From Nonomuraea sp. SYSU D8015 (lineage in GTDB: Bacteria; Actinomycetota; Actinomycetes; Streptosporangiales; Streptosporangiaceae), in NCBI RefSeq assembly GCF_008065375.1, contig NZ_MU084033.1:143809-207808 (forward strand): a stretch of 64,000 bases of DNA, in the 5' to 3' direction. Position 1 is the stretch's first letter; the number at the start of each line of letters is the position of its first letter. The position numbers and the translations under genes are program-made. Below are positions 56,180 through 64,000 of the stretch, piece after piece. The notes beneath the pieces were generated by a model. It did no database searches. It was not told the DNA's origin and saw nothing but the letters and a program-made list of their open reading frames with translations.

Positions 56180-57090
56180 ATGGCCGTCTCAGCACCCCCC
56201 GCGTCTGCCGAACGATCACCGGGCCGCCGGGCCTGCCGCGAGCCGCCGGACCTGGCCGGTTCACCTTCCTGGTCGCCGACGAGTCCAGCGGCGAACGACC
56301 CGATCTGGAAATCCGGCTGCTGGCCGGAGACGACACGGTGATACGCACCCTCGATCTCAGCGACGTGCGCGCCTCCCGCGGCGTGGACGGTCCCGGCGTG
56401 TGGCTGTCAGGTACCGATGGCAGCGGCGTCCTCGAGTTGCGGTTCCTGATGGATGGCCCCGACCGCGACCGGGTGCGGATGACCATGACGTCCCTCGTTG
56501 GCAGGACCCCTGCCGACGTGCTGTCGGCGGTCCGGATGGTGGCCGGCCTCGCGACCGCTGGAGGCCTGGTCCTCGCGGTACGGGGCGGCCGGCCGCTCAC
56601 GCAAATCTGGCGGCCGGAGGAGTCCGAAGTGCGGGCCTCACCCCTGATCGGCCTGGCTCGCTGGACGATCACCTTCCTGGACGCCTTGCTCGCTGTGCAA
56701 GCCCACACCCTTCAACGCGTGACCATCCCCGACCTGGACGACATCACGCCCGAGCAGATCGCCGAGATTGTCCAGCTGGGGCGGCTACTGCGCGGCGAGG
56801 AGATCCGCACCACCTGGACCCACGTCATCATGACCCTCGGCACCCCGGACCACCTGCCCTCCTCCCACCAGGAGGTCGGCCTCATGGCCACCAGCCCGAT
56901 CCAGCTGAACCTGGCTGGCCGCCTCATCGTGCTCGACGATGTACAGCGCCGCGTCGTCTACCACAGCGTCCGTCTGGCCGACCCACATCAGGTCGCCACC
57001 GCCCAATCGGGCGACACCATCCACCTGGTACCCGGCTCCACCGCCACCGCCACCCTCGCCGTCGTACCCGCGGCCGACGTCGACCCCTGA
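56180..57090 (+). pseudogene. Gene with frameshift at a C6 tract, about 300 aa
   Basis: GGTAGGAGCGCTC precedes an ATG (MAVSAPP...), but that frame dies after ~55 codons. The coding frame of the rest (FTFLVADESSGERPDLEIRL, WTITFLDALLAVQAHTLQRV) is displaced by one base. One more C in the CCCCCC tract at 56197-56202 would join them. The protein has a beta-rich N-terminal half and helical middle. No family recognised. It may be a phase-variable gene, a mutation or a sequencing error. Confidence 0.55.
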
Positions 57091-57190
57091 CCCGCTCATC
57101 GTTCCGGCCGACGTCGAACTGCTGGCGTCGTGGCAAGCCGCCGTACCCAGCGCACAACGCACCCATGCCCCCCCCCCAACACTGACGGGA

Positions 57191-57436
57191 ATGAACCCGG
57201 CCCTCACTGATGCACCGCTCATGCGCGTCGTAGACACAGGCGGCCACGAACGACTCATGAGCCTCCGCGAACTCGTGGACGGCGCCCCTATGCTCTCGGA
57301 CAACGAGCGGGACGAGATGCCAGGCTGCTGTTCTAGAAGTGAACTCTTGATCGGACCGGTCAGCACCGCTCCATCGTCCACGATCTCGTTCTGCTCGGCG
57401 CCACGGCCACCTGATTACCGCCGAGACATAAGATGA
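57191..57436 (+). CDS. Possible small protein downstream of a C10 tract, 81 aa
   Basis: MNPALTDAPLMRVVDTGGHE, then LMSLRELVDGAPMLSDNERD. A longer frame upstream passes through ten consecutive C bases (57168-57177). No ribosome site, so low confidence. Confidence 0.3.
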   Translation: MNPALTDAPLMRVVDTGGHERLMSLRELVDGAPMLSDNERDEMPGCCSRSELLIGPVSTAPSSTISFCSAPRPPDYRRDIR

Positions 57437-57503
57437 CAAATCGATATGGGTCGCGCCAGAATGCGGAGCCGTCCAGCGTCTACCGCAACTGGAGGACTTT
57501 CCT

Positions 57504-58067
57504 ATGCGCCGACCCCTTGGGTTACTCGCCGCAGCCGCTGCCCTGGCCACGATCGCCGCGTCCGTGAGTCCGGTGCAGGCTGTCACGGCGCCCTCGGCGT
57601 CCGGCGTCGGCCGGTCCGGCTCGCTCAGCTTGTCCGGGTCGGCCACCACGGAGTCCGTATCCGGCGCCGCCAGAGTGGGAACGGCACGGGAGAACATGGT
57701 CGTGCGGCTGGTCAATGCCCGGCGGGCGAAGAAGGGATGCCGGGCGCTCAAGCACCATCCGCAACTCCACCGGGCCGCCCGCGGGCACTCTGCCGACATG
57801 GCGGAGTACAACTGCTTCTCGTACACCTCCCGCGACGGCCGATCCTTCAAGGACCGCATCAAGGAGGCCGGCTTTACCGGCGGCACCAGCCTGGCGGAGA
57901 ACATCGCCAAGGGCCAGCGCACCCCGGCCGCGATCGTGCAGTCCTGGATGGGCAACTCCGGAACCAAGGCCACCATCATGAACTGCAAGTTCACCTTCAT
58001 CGGGGTCGGCGCGGTCGAGGACTCCGATGGCGCGATCTCCTGGCCCCAGGACTTCGCCGCCAAGTGA
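57504..58067 (+). CDS. Secreted CAP (SCP-like) domain protein, 187 aa
   Basis: GGAGGACTTTCCT precedes the ATG. A signal peptide (MRRPLGLLAAAAALATIAAS) is followed by a Ser/Gly linker and a CAP domain from ~residue 60: ENMVVRLVNARRAKKGCRAL, HHPQLHRAARGHSADMAEYN, ENIAKGQRTPAAIVQSWMGN. Cys pairs suggest disulfides outside the cell. CAP proteins are common in actinomycetes; the substrate is not known. Confidence 0.85.
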   Translation: MRRPLGLLAAAAALATIAASVSPVQAVTAPSASGVGRSGSLSLSGSATTESVSGAARVGTARENMVVRLVNARRAKKGCRALKHHPQLHRAARGHSADMAEYNCFSYTSRDGRSFKDRIKEAGFTGGTSLAENIAKGQRTPAAIVQSWMGNSGTKATIMNCKFTFIGVGAVEDSDGAISWPQDFAAK

Positions 58068-58359
58068 CCCGCTTCGTGGTGAGCCGCTGGAAGAAGATCG
58101 CAGGAGGCCTATTTCGCCGGCGGTGGGAGCGCAGGCTCTTTAGCGCGGTGGCCACCAGCATCGTCGGATAGGCGATCAGCGTGCCTCAGCCCGCCCGGCG
58201 TGGGAGTCGGCCACCAGCACCATCAGATGGCTGGCCAGCCGCTGGGCCTGCACCGCACAGGAGCATCACGAGCGGGTCGTCGCGGTGGGGCTGGCTGTGT
58301 GAGATGTCTCTCCCGTCGTCGTGGCGCTGGTGGCCTGGGAGGTTGACCATGTAGTGATG

Positions 58360-59250
58360 ACCTCCTTGCCCCGCCCGCCGCACGTCGGTGGCCGACCGGA
58401 TCCCATAGGCGGGACTACCGCGCTCGGTGGAGAGTCCGCTCCCGCCCGCGGGTACCTGCTGGACAACGCGCGCGCCGAGGCGGGCGAGCGATTCGTTTGG
58501 CTGGCCGAGCTGTTCGACGGGGTGACGCGCGGGCACTTCGATCGACTGGGAGTCGGGGCTGGCTTGCGCTGCTGGGAAGTGGGGGCCGGTGGCCCCAGTA
58601 TCCCGGAGGCGCTCGCGGCGGCCGTCGGTCCGACCGGGTACGTGCTGGCCACGGACATCGACCCGTCGTGGCTGAAGGCAGGCGACGGGTACGAGGTGCG
58701 CCGGCACGATGTCGCCGCTGATCCGCCCCCGGAGCCGGGGACGTTCGATCTGGTGCACGCCCGGCTCGTGCTGGTCCATGTACCCGACCGGGCTCGGGCG
58801 TTGGCCACGATGGCGGCAGCGCTACGGCCCGGCGGCTGGCTGCTGATCGAGGACGCCGATACCGCTCTGCAGCCACTGGCATGCCTGGACGGCAGCGGCC
58901 CTGCGCAGCGGCGGGCCAACCGGCTGCGCGACGCGGTCCGGGAGCTGCTGACGCGCCGCGGCGCGGACCTGCGCTACGGCCGGACACTGCCGCGGGCATT
59001 GCGTGAGGTCGGCTTGGTAGATGTCTCTGCGGGGGGCTTTTTCCCGGTCGGCGGGCTAGCCTGCGACTGGCTGGAGGCGGCGACCATCCGGCACGTGCGC
59101 GGCGAGCTGCTCGCGGCCGGCCTGGCCGAGGACGCCGAGATCGACGCACACCTGGCCGCCATCCACGCGGGCAAACTCGACCTGACACTCGCGCCGCTGA
59201 TCTCGGCCTGGGGACGCCGTCCGGCCGAGCACCCGCCGGCACTCGGTTAG
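58360..59250 (+). CDS. SAM-dependent methyltransferase, 296 aa
   Basis: Class I fold: motif I WEVGAGGP at residues 73-80, then ATDIDP (98-103) whose acidic residue binds the ribose of SAM, FDLVHARLVLVHVPD as motif IV, and ALRPGGWLLIEDAD. The substrate is probably a small molecule; no DNA-binding part is present. Chromosome-like. GGGAGG lies 17 bases upstream and a GTG one codon earlier is possible. Confidence 0.8.
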   Translation, partial: TSLPRPPHVGGRPDPIGGTTALGGESAPARGYLLDNARAEAGERFVWLAELFDGVTRGHFDRLGVGAGLRCWEVGAGGPSIPEALAAAVGPTGYVLATDIDPSWLKAGDGYEVRRHDVAADPPPEPGTFDLVHARLVLVHVPDRARALATMAAALRPGGWLLIEDADTALQPLACLDGSGPAQRRANRLRDAVRELLTRRGADLRYGRTLPRALREVGLVDVSAGGFFPVGGLACDWLEAATIRHVRGELLAAGLAEDAEIDAHLAAIHAGKLDLTLAPLISAWGRRPAEHPPALG

Positions 59251-59365
59251 GTGCGGATCCAGGCGTTGTCCAGCTGACGGCCTGGGAAACGCCTGAACCC
59301 TGAGTCTCCTGGCCTAGCGCCGATTGGGGCCCACGCCCCGCCGACTCTCGCGGAAACTGGAGCCG

Positions 59366-60184
59366 TCAGCCGAACAACTGCAGAACTCTGTCCGCCAGGC
59401 GCTCGAGCGTGCCGGGCGGGTTGTGCGGTGCGGCCGGCCCCGATGGGCCGAGTTGGAGAAACCAGCCCAGCGCGACCAAACGGCGGAAGCCCAGCACCCG
59501 CGCGGCCTCCCCCGACGTCAGGTCGATGTGGGCCAGCAGCTGGTCTGCGTCCAGGCCGCCGTCAATGCGGGAGATGTGTTCGGTTACTTCGCCGAGCTCG
59601 AAGGCTCTATCGTTGCTGCCGGAATCCTCCCAGTCGATGAGCCACACGCGCCCGCCGCGCTGGTCCCACAGGAGGTTCGCGTGGTTCCCATCTGCCAGCC
59701 CGAGGACGGGCGGATGGCGGTTTACGGTGAGCTTGTCGGGGTCGGTGGAGGCCAGCCAGGCGGCCCCCACCTGGTAAGCCTGCCGCACCGGCGGGTCGTC
59801 GCCGAGGTCAGGCTGCTTGTCGGCCAGGGCGCGGACCTTGTCCACGGCCACGACAGGTCCCCAAGGGGCGGGCTCGACCGCCTCCACCACGCGGGCCGGA
59901 ACCTGGTGCAACCGGTTCAGAGCATCGGCTATCGCCTTGACCTGCTCGTCGGTGGCATGCTCGCCACGCAGGACACGGCCGGGCAACCTGCTCATCGTGA
60001 TCATGGGTGGGTTGGCGCCCAGCGAGGCTTCCATGGGGGTGGGCGCGACACCGGGCGCATGTTCGGCCAGCAGTGTCAGCGCCGTCCATTCTCGGTGAGG
60101 CTCGCCCCTGTGCCACGAGCTGTAGCGCTTGATCACAACGTCGTCGTAGAACTCGATGTGGTGGGTGCTGAATCGGTCAGCCAT
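59366..60184 (-). CDS. Aminoglycoside-phosphotransferase-fold kinase, 272 aa
   Basis: The catalytic loop LGLADGNHANLLW is at ~161-173, where Asp165 replaces the usual HGD loop aspartate, and the metal-binding loop VWLIDWEDSG is at ~180-189. The N-terminal lobe has VIKRY as the ATP-binding lysine. The family phosphorylates small molecules including antibiotics, but the real substrate cannot be read from sequence. Confidence 0.75.
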   Translation of the reverse strand: MADRFSTHHIEFYDDVVIKRYSSWHRGEPHREWTALTLLAEHAPGVAPTPMEASLGANPPMITMSRLPGRVLRGEHATDEQVKAIADALNRLHQVPARVVEAVEPAPWGPVVAVDKVRALADKQPDLGDDPPVRQAYQVGAAWLASTDPDKLTVNRHPPVLGLADGNHANLLWDQRGGRVWLIDWEDSGSNDRAFELGEVTEHISRIDGGLDADQLLAHIDLTSGEAARVLGFRRLVALGWFLQLGPSGPAAPHNPPGTLERLADRVLQLFG

Positions 60185-60247
60185 GCGCTCGCTTTGCTCT
60201 CTCTGTCCTTCCTGGACGACAGGGTCATCACCTCAGCCGTCACAGAA

Positions 60248-60775
60248 CTACACCCATGTGTAGTTCTCGTCCGTGATCGGCGGCAGGTACGGATTTCCGG
60301 CGGCATCCGGGGTGGGTAGCGCGCTCACGGCCGAGCCGATCAGGGGAAACAGCGGGAGGTCCTTCGCCCTGCTGTAGTGCACCCACTCGATGATCCCTGG
60401 CTCGCTGCTGCCGTTCGGCAGTTCGTCGTACTCCACCGTGGCGAGCCGTGCTCGTACGTTTGGTGTGATGCGGCACCGGAAGATCATGTGGATCTTGCGC
60501 GGGGGCGGGGTAGGGCCGGGCCGGGTAACCCTCTGGTCCTGGATCCAGCACAGCTCCGGCGGGCTCGCCTGGTCAAGATCGAGCCGTAGTTCCTCAGCAA
60601 GCTCTCGGCGCAGGGCGTCGATCAGGTCCTCCCCGGTCTTCGCGTTTCCGCCGGGCGGGGTGTAGTGCGAGCCGGTAGGGCGATCTCGGCGGACCAACGC
60701 TATGTCGCAACCGCAGAACACCAAAGCCCCGGTACGGATCTTCACGCGAGAAAAAGGTGTAGTCGAGCCGGCCAT
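60248..60775 (-). CDS. NUDIX hydrolase, 175 aa
   Basis: The Nudix box GGNAKTGEDLIDALRRELAE, then ELRL, lies at ~42-64; the final Gly of the consensus is Arg. It hydrolyses a nucleoside diphosphate linked to another group; substrate unknown. The start is uncertain because no ribosome site is evident. Confidence 0.8.
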   Translation of the reverse strand: MAGSTTPFSRVKIRTGALVFCGCDIALVRRDRPTGSHYTPPGGNAKTGEDLIDALRRELAEELRLDLDQASPPELCWIQDQRVTRPGPTPPPRKIHMIFRCRITPNVRARLATVEYDELPNGSSEPGIIEWVHYSRAKDLPLFPLIGSAVSALPTPDAAGNPYLPPITDENYTWV

Positions 60776-61754
60776 GCAGGCAATATTGCGCCCACGCAGG
60801 CCCGAATACTTGGCGAACCGCTGAGCTTCCTGCTCGCGGGCTGCCCACGGCGGAGAGGTCAGGCGGTGACGAGCAGGCGAGCGTGGCGAACTCGGCGCGG
60901 AGCTGGACGGCGTCCCCTCGGCCCGCTCGCAGCCGGCGTCAGCATCACCGGGCTCGTCGCGCGCTCGTTGTAAACGTCTGGGGCTATTGGGGCGTCTGTA
61001 CATAGGAGGTCCCAAGTGGAAGTTCTGAACGCCCTAGAGGGGGACTTGTGGCTCAAGTTCCTCCTTATCGAGGCCCTGCACGATGAAGCGGAGCGGCTGA
61101 TAGCGACGGGTGCCCCCAGCGTCTGAAGCCCAGGGTGATGGAGTGCCGGTTGACCGGACCGGCAGCAACGGGTTCGGCCTGTGGTGATCCAGCACCTGTT
61201 CGAGGACGTCACCCTCGAACAGACCGGCTTGGGCTCGCTGCTGCGCCTGCACTTCCACGGTCGGCCCGCTGCGGCGATCCCGCTCGGGCACCGTGTTAAC
61301 GTCACATGCCGCAGTTCCTCCTCGCACTTCGCGGGCTGAGGTGAGGACATCCGCGTCGGTGGGGTGTCCGGCGGCGTGGTTCGGTTGGGGTAAGACGCAC
61401 GGGCGAAGCCCGTTCCTATAGAGGTGTTGGAGGGGAGCGGACGGCATAGCCGTCCGCTCCCCTCCCCTAAGAAATCTACTTTGTAAAGGCGGCCTGTTTT
61501 TCACACCCATTGGATCGTCAATGCAACTCTCCTCACGTGGTTTAAAAGGCACGGGCTTCGCCCGTACGTCTTCAAAAATCCGGGCTGGCCTCGGTGGTTG
61601 CCTCATACACGAATTGGGAGACTTCGGCTCTGGTCCAGCGAATGGCGGCGGGATTAGCTCACCCTGTTCCACACTCCGCGCACCTGGAGAATGGGCGCAG
61701 GGCCGGCGGAAAGGGGGTAGTGAAGAGCTGGTTCTCCAGTTGGAGGAGGGGATC
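60776..61754. other. Non-coding region around repeat copy 2
   Basis: Contains the repeat 61301-61619 and, at 61020-61126, a short plus-strand frame (LWLKFLLIEALHDEAERLIA) without start or ribosome site, possibly a gene remnant. No intact gene supported. Confidence 0.4.
61301..61619. repeat. Structured ~315 bp repeat, copy 2
   Basis: Same orientation as copy 1. The main stem is 17 bp with loop ATA (61429-61465) and keeps GCGGACG, but the outer pairs differ from copy 1 by A-T to G-C, T-A to A-T and T-A to G-C changes. ACGGGCGAAGCCCGT and GCACGGGC...GCCCGT stems are also kept. It lies 136 bases before the 61755 gene. Confidence 0.75.
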
Positions 61755-62246
61755 ATGGCCGTTACCCAGGCACGTGGGCGCGCCTACCCTATATCGGGCG
61801 GGAACGGGAGCAAGTGGCTCACGTTGGATCTGCCGATGCTCAGCATCGAGGTCCGCCCGCCCGAGATGCGGATGCCGCACCTGGAAGTCGTTCCGAAGCC
61901 GCGCGTCCCGATGCCGCACATCGGCAGGCAGGAGCTCGGCCGCTACGCCGACGTGGCCCGGAGGTTCGTGCCGCCGCCCGAGCGCATCGCCTACTACGGG
62001 GCGCTGGGCGCGCTGGCGGTCTTCGGGGTCCTTGAGTGGCCTGTGGCGGCCGCCATCGGCGCCGGCACGATGGTCGCGCAGCGGCAGGGCCGTGGGGAGG
62101 AGCCCGAGCCGAGCGGGCCGGGTCAGACGCAGGCCCGTGAGCCATCGGCTGCGCGGCCCGCGCCGGCCAAACCGGCCACGACCACCGCCCGGGGCAGGGC
62201 GGCGGCCGGTGGGCGCAGGACCACGACGAAGCGCACGAGCAAGTAA
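61755..62246 (+). CDS. Hypothetical protein with one hydrophobic segment, 163 aa
   Basis: GGAGGGGATC precedes the ATG. The N-terminal ~70 residues are rich in Pro and short repeats (MLSIEVRPPEMRMPHLEV, VPKPRVPMPHIG). AYYGALGALAVFGVLEW at ~86-102 is one membrane-seeking helix, followed by a basic Ala/Thr/Arg tail. A membrane-anchored, DNA- or wall-binding tail is plausible. Unknown family. Confidence 0.65.
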   Translation: MAVTQARGRAYPISGGNGSKWLTLDLPMLSIEVRPPEMRMPHLEVVPKPRVPMPHIGRQELGRYADVARRFVPPPERIAYYGALGALAVFGVLEWPVAAAIGAGTMVAQRQGRGEEPEPSGPGQTQAREPSAARPAPAKPATTTARGRAAAGGRRTTTKRTSK

Positions 62247-62767
62247 TCCTCGACGCCGGGGCGCGAAGGTCATCTGGTGCCTGCCTGCGGAGGGGGTTCC
62301 ATGGCTACAGCTGGCCGTAGGCGCAGCCCAGGCGCCGCTGGACCGACATCGTGGTGTCGTGGCGGGCGTGTGAGAGCTGGGAGCGCGGACGTCCGGCCTT
62401 CCTGGTCATCGTGCACAGACGCCCGCGCCATTACGGGCTCGGCCCTCCCCCTAGAAACCGAACCCGCCCCACAACATGCATATCCGTAATTATCCAATCA
62501 CTATCCGTGATAGCCTGCCGAACAACTGCAGTGGCTGAGCCGCCGCCTGGCCGCCGCGCTCCACCCAGGCGCACGCCCAGTTGGGCGAAACCTTCGCGGC
62601 CGTAGCTGCTTCGTGGTTGGCTTCGCCCCGTGGCATTCAACAGGGGCAAGCCGTCGACTCCTCGGTGCCCTCCCCGAAGCGCTACTTCCACGCTGGCTCG
62701 CGAGATCTGGCTGCGCAGCCAGCGGGGCGATCGGATCATGGTGCCGCGCGGGAAGGCTTTCGGCAAC
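62247..62767. other. Gap with an AT-rich patch
   Basis: No gene seen. At 62481-62511 two TATCCGTRAT copies and the inverted ATCAC/GTGAT form an AT-rich spot in otherwise GC-rich DNA, possibly an operator or promoter. Confidence 0.35.
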
Positions 62768-64000
62768 TCATCTGTCGTGCGGGATAGGCGGCTGACTGTA
62801 GGCAGAAAAGAGCTCGCCACCGGTCAGCTGGTGGTGCGTCAACTGCTCTCGCACCGCTTGCGGATCGCCCCAACGCTCCGGCCGCGCGGTGAGAGCTTCG
62901 GCCCAGCTGCGCACCGCGGCCGCCAAGCGTTGCCAGCTCTGGGGGGTAATGACGCGCATGCCGTCGACGGCGATGGCCTTGTGATCGAGCTTCCGGCTGG
63001 GATGGACGATGACGGGCAGCGGTTTGACGTGGGGATGGATTCCGAGGTCCCAGCGGACGCTACCTCCCAGTTGGTCCAGATCGTGCTTGTTGATCGCAGG
63101 TTGCTGACGGCCGGTCTTGAGTTCGATGACGGCATGACGTTGGTGGCTGAGGACCCAGAGGTTGTCCGGGCCAGTGGTGTACATCTTCTCCGGGCGTGTG
63201 CTGGTGAACCCGAGGTGCTGACCGAGTTGCTGCCAGGCCCGCTCGGCGTCCTCGCTTCGCTTCTCATCACCCCAGACCACATCCTCCAGGAGGGCCTGCA
63301 CGGCCAGCAGGAGGGCGGTGCCGTTGGAATATTCGGCGGCGAGGAACTTCGCGGCGGCTTCGGCCTGGGCGGCGGCGGGCCGCAGTTGTACCGGGGTGAC
63401 GCCACTGATGGGACGCAGCAGGAACGGGTTGTCATTCAGCGCCTTGGCCAGCATTTTCTGGGCGGCGGCAGCATCGACGTGGTGCAGGTAAGCGGCGCGC
63501 TGCTCACACAGCCAGCCTCGCAGCGCCGGATCGGTGATGTCGCCGATGGCTCGTCCGAGCCGCTCTGCTGCCTCGGCGTGCCGGCCGGTGGCGGCCAGAT
63601 CGAACGCCTCGCGCTGAGCCACCGCCTCATCGCGTACGAGGCCGCTGTCGGCGTAACGCACGGCGGCCAGCGCGCGGCGGCTCAGCGTCTGCCATTCCTC
63701 GTTTTCGTCCAGGCACAGGTTGACGGCTTCGCGGATGCCGTCCAAGCCGGTGTCGGCAAGTTGCTCGGCAATCTCGCTGCTCAACTCGATTTGGGCCTGG
63801 GTGGCCGGCGAGAACAGCTCCCGCTGCTGCCGATCGTGCAACGCGATCGACAGGTGGGCGCCCAGCAACAGCACGGCGCAGGGCCCCTGCCCCCGATGTG
63901 TGGACACCTTGAGTACCGGATGATGGAGATCCGGAGACAAGGAGTTCCACGTGGCGATGAAGTCGTATCCGCCGGAGTTCAAGGCGGACGCCGTCGCGTT
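62768..64000 (-). CDS. C-terminus of a large protein with PD-(D/E)xK-like motif (partial, runs off right edge)
   Basis: The frame is still open at the window end, so the N-terminus is missing. The first visible part (GPCAVLLLGAHLSIALHD) resembles the end of an SF2 helicase core, the middle is TPR-like and helical (AFDLAATGRHAEAAERLGRA), and near residue 285 from the visible start stands HAVIELKTGRQQPAINKHDL, an E-x-K nuclease-like motif. A helicase-nuclease fusion of defence or repair type is likely but unproven. The apparent TTG start at 63982 is not real. Confidence 0.55.
   Translation of the reverse strand, partial: NATASALNSGGYDFIATWNSLSPDLHHPVLKVSTHRGQGPCAVLLLGAHLSIALHDRQQRELFSPATQAQIELSSEIAEQLADTGLDGIREAVNLCLDENEEWQTLSRRALAAVRYADSGLVRDEAVAQREAFDLAATGRHAEAAERLGRAIGDITDPALRGWLCEQRAAYLHHVDAAAAQKMLAKALNDNPFLLRPISGVTPVQLRPAAAQAEAAAKFLAAEYSNGTALLLAVQALLEDVVWGDEKRSEDAERAWQQLGQHLGFTSTRPEKMYTTGPDNLWVLSHQRHAVIELKTGRQQPAINKHDLDQLGGSVRWDLGIHPHVKPLPVIVHPSRKLDHKAIAVDGMRVITPQSWQRLAAAVRSWAEALTARPERWGDPQAVREQLTHHQLTGGELFSAYSQPPIPHDR

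Noticed and set aside
56924..58063. Minus-strand ORF of 379 codons
   Set aside because: Antisense of the CAP-domain gene and its upstream region; the CAP gene has a signal peptide and a good ribosome site.

Overview
The window is GC-rich DNA with GTG and TTG starts and long antisense shadow ORFs. The gene families point to an actinomycete, probably a Streptomyces- or Streptosporangiales-type organism; this is inferred, and no rRNA or tRNA gene was seen. It holds the accessory part of a large integrated element (about 1-48.9 kb, open at the left edge) followed by chromosome-like genes and decayed fragments (about 51-64 kb).

Region 1 (1-20.1 kb, almost all minus strand): compact runs of small genes, many joined by ATGA or GTGA stop/start overlaps and separated by strong hairpin terminators. 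Recognisable products are the start of a probable DNA methylase (1-211), a phage-type cytosine-C5 methyltransferase (4184-5911), a ParB-fold protein (10274-10864), a DUF2786 protein, a PAPS-reductase-like PP-loop protein (14636-15634), an HTH protein, and a DUF4007 protein (18851-19921). No capsid, terminase or conjugation gene is visible.

Region 2 (20,444-28,859): a complete 8.4 kb mobile element of the Tn554 / recombinase-in-trio kind. It has three overlapping tyrosine-recombinase genes, a small DUF6262/TnpC-like gene, and a secreted S33 hydrolase as passenger. It sits inside one codon of a 223-codon minus-strand gene that looks like a Mom/GNAT-type protein. Removing the element restores that frame exactly.

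Region 3 (28.9-47.3 kb): the same style of minus-strand small-gene operons, with a standalone DUF3427 protein, a GP88-family protein, zinc-ribbon proteins, a standalone DUF262 protein and a zincin-like metalloprotein. Six near-identical palindromes built on TTTCCATATGGAAA lie in the gaps between operons, and two of them flank a divergent gene pair at 45.4-45.6 kb. This looks like one regulon.

Region 4 (47.4-51.1 kb): an XerC/D-type integrase with a coupled small partner marks the probable end of the large element. Beside it is a 644-aa protein with a C-terminal HEPN-like Rx4H motif.

Region 5 (51-64 kb): an ATP-dependent DNA ligase, a ParA remnant, GPP34, CAP-domain, methyltransferase, kinase and NUDIX genes, and the end of a large protein with a PD-(D/E)xK-like motif. 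Two copies of a ~315 bp sequence (54.4 and 61.3 kb) form hairpins with compensatory changes and may be an undescribed structured RNA or a small mobile unit.

Taken together, the large element is rich in DNA-modification and modified-DNA-sensing families (C5 methyltransferase, PP-loop/PAPS reductase, DUF4007, Mom-like, DUF3427, DUF262). The best candidate for a new system is this modification set together with its palindrome-marked regulon. How the parts cooperate is inference.
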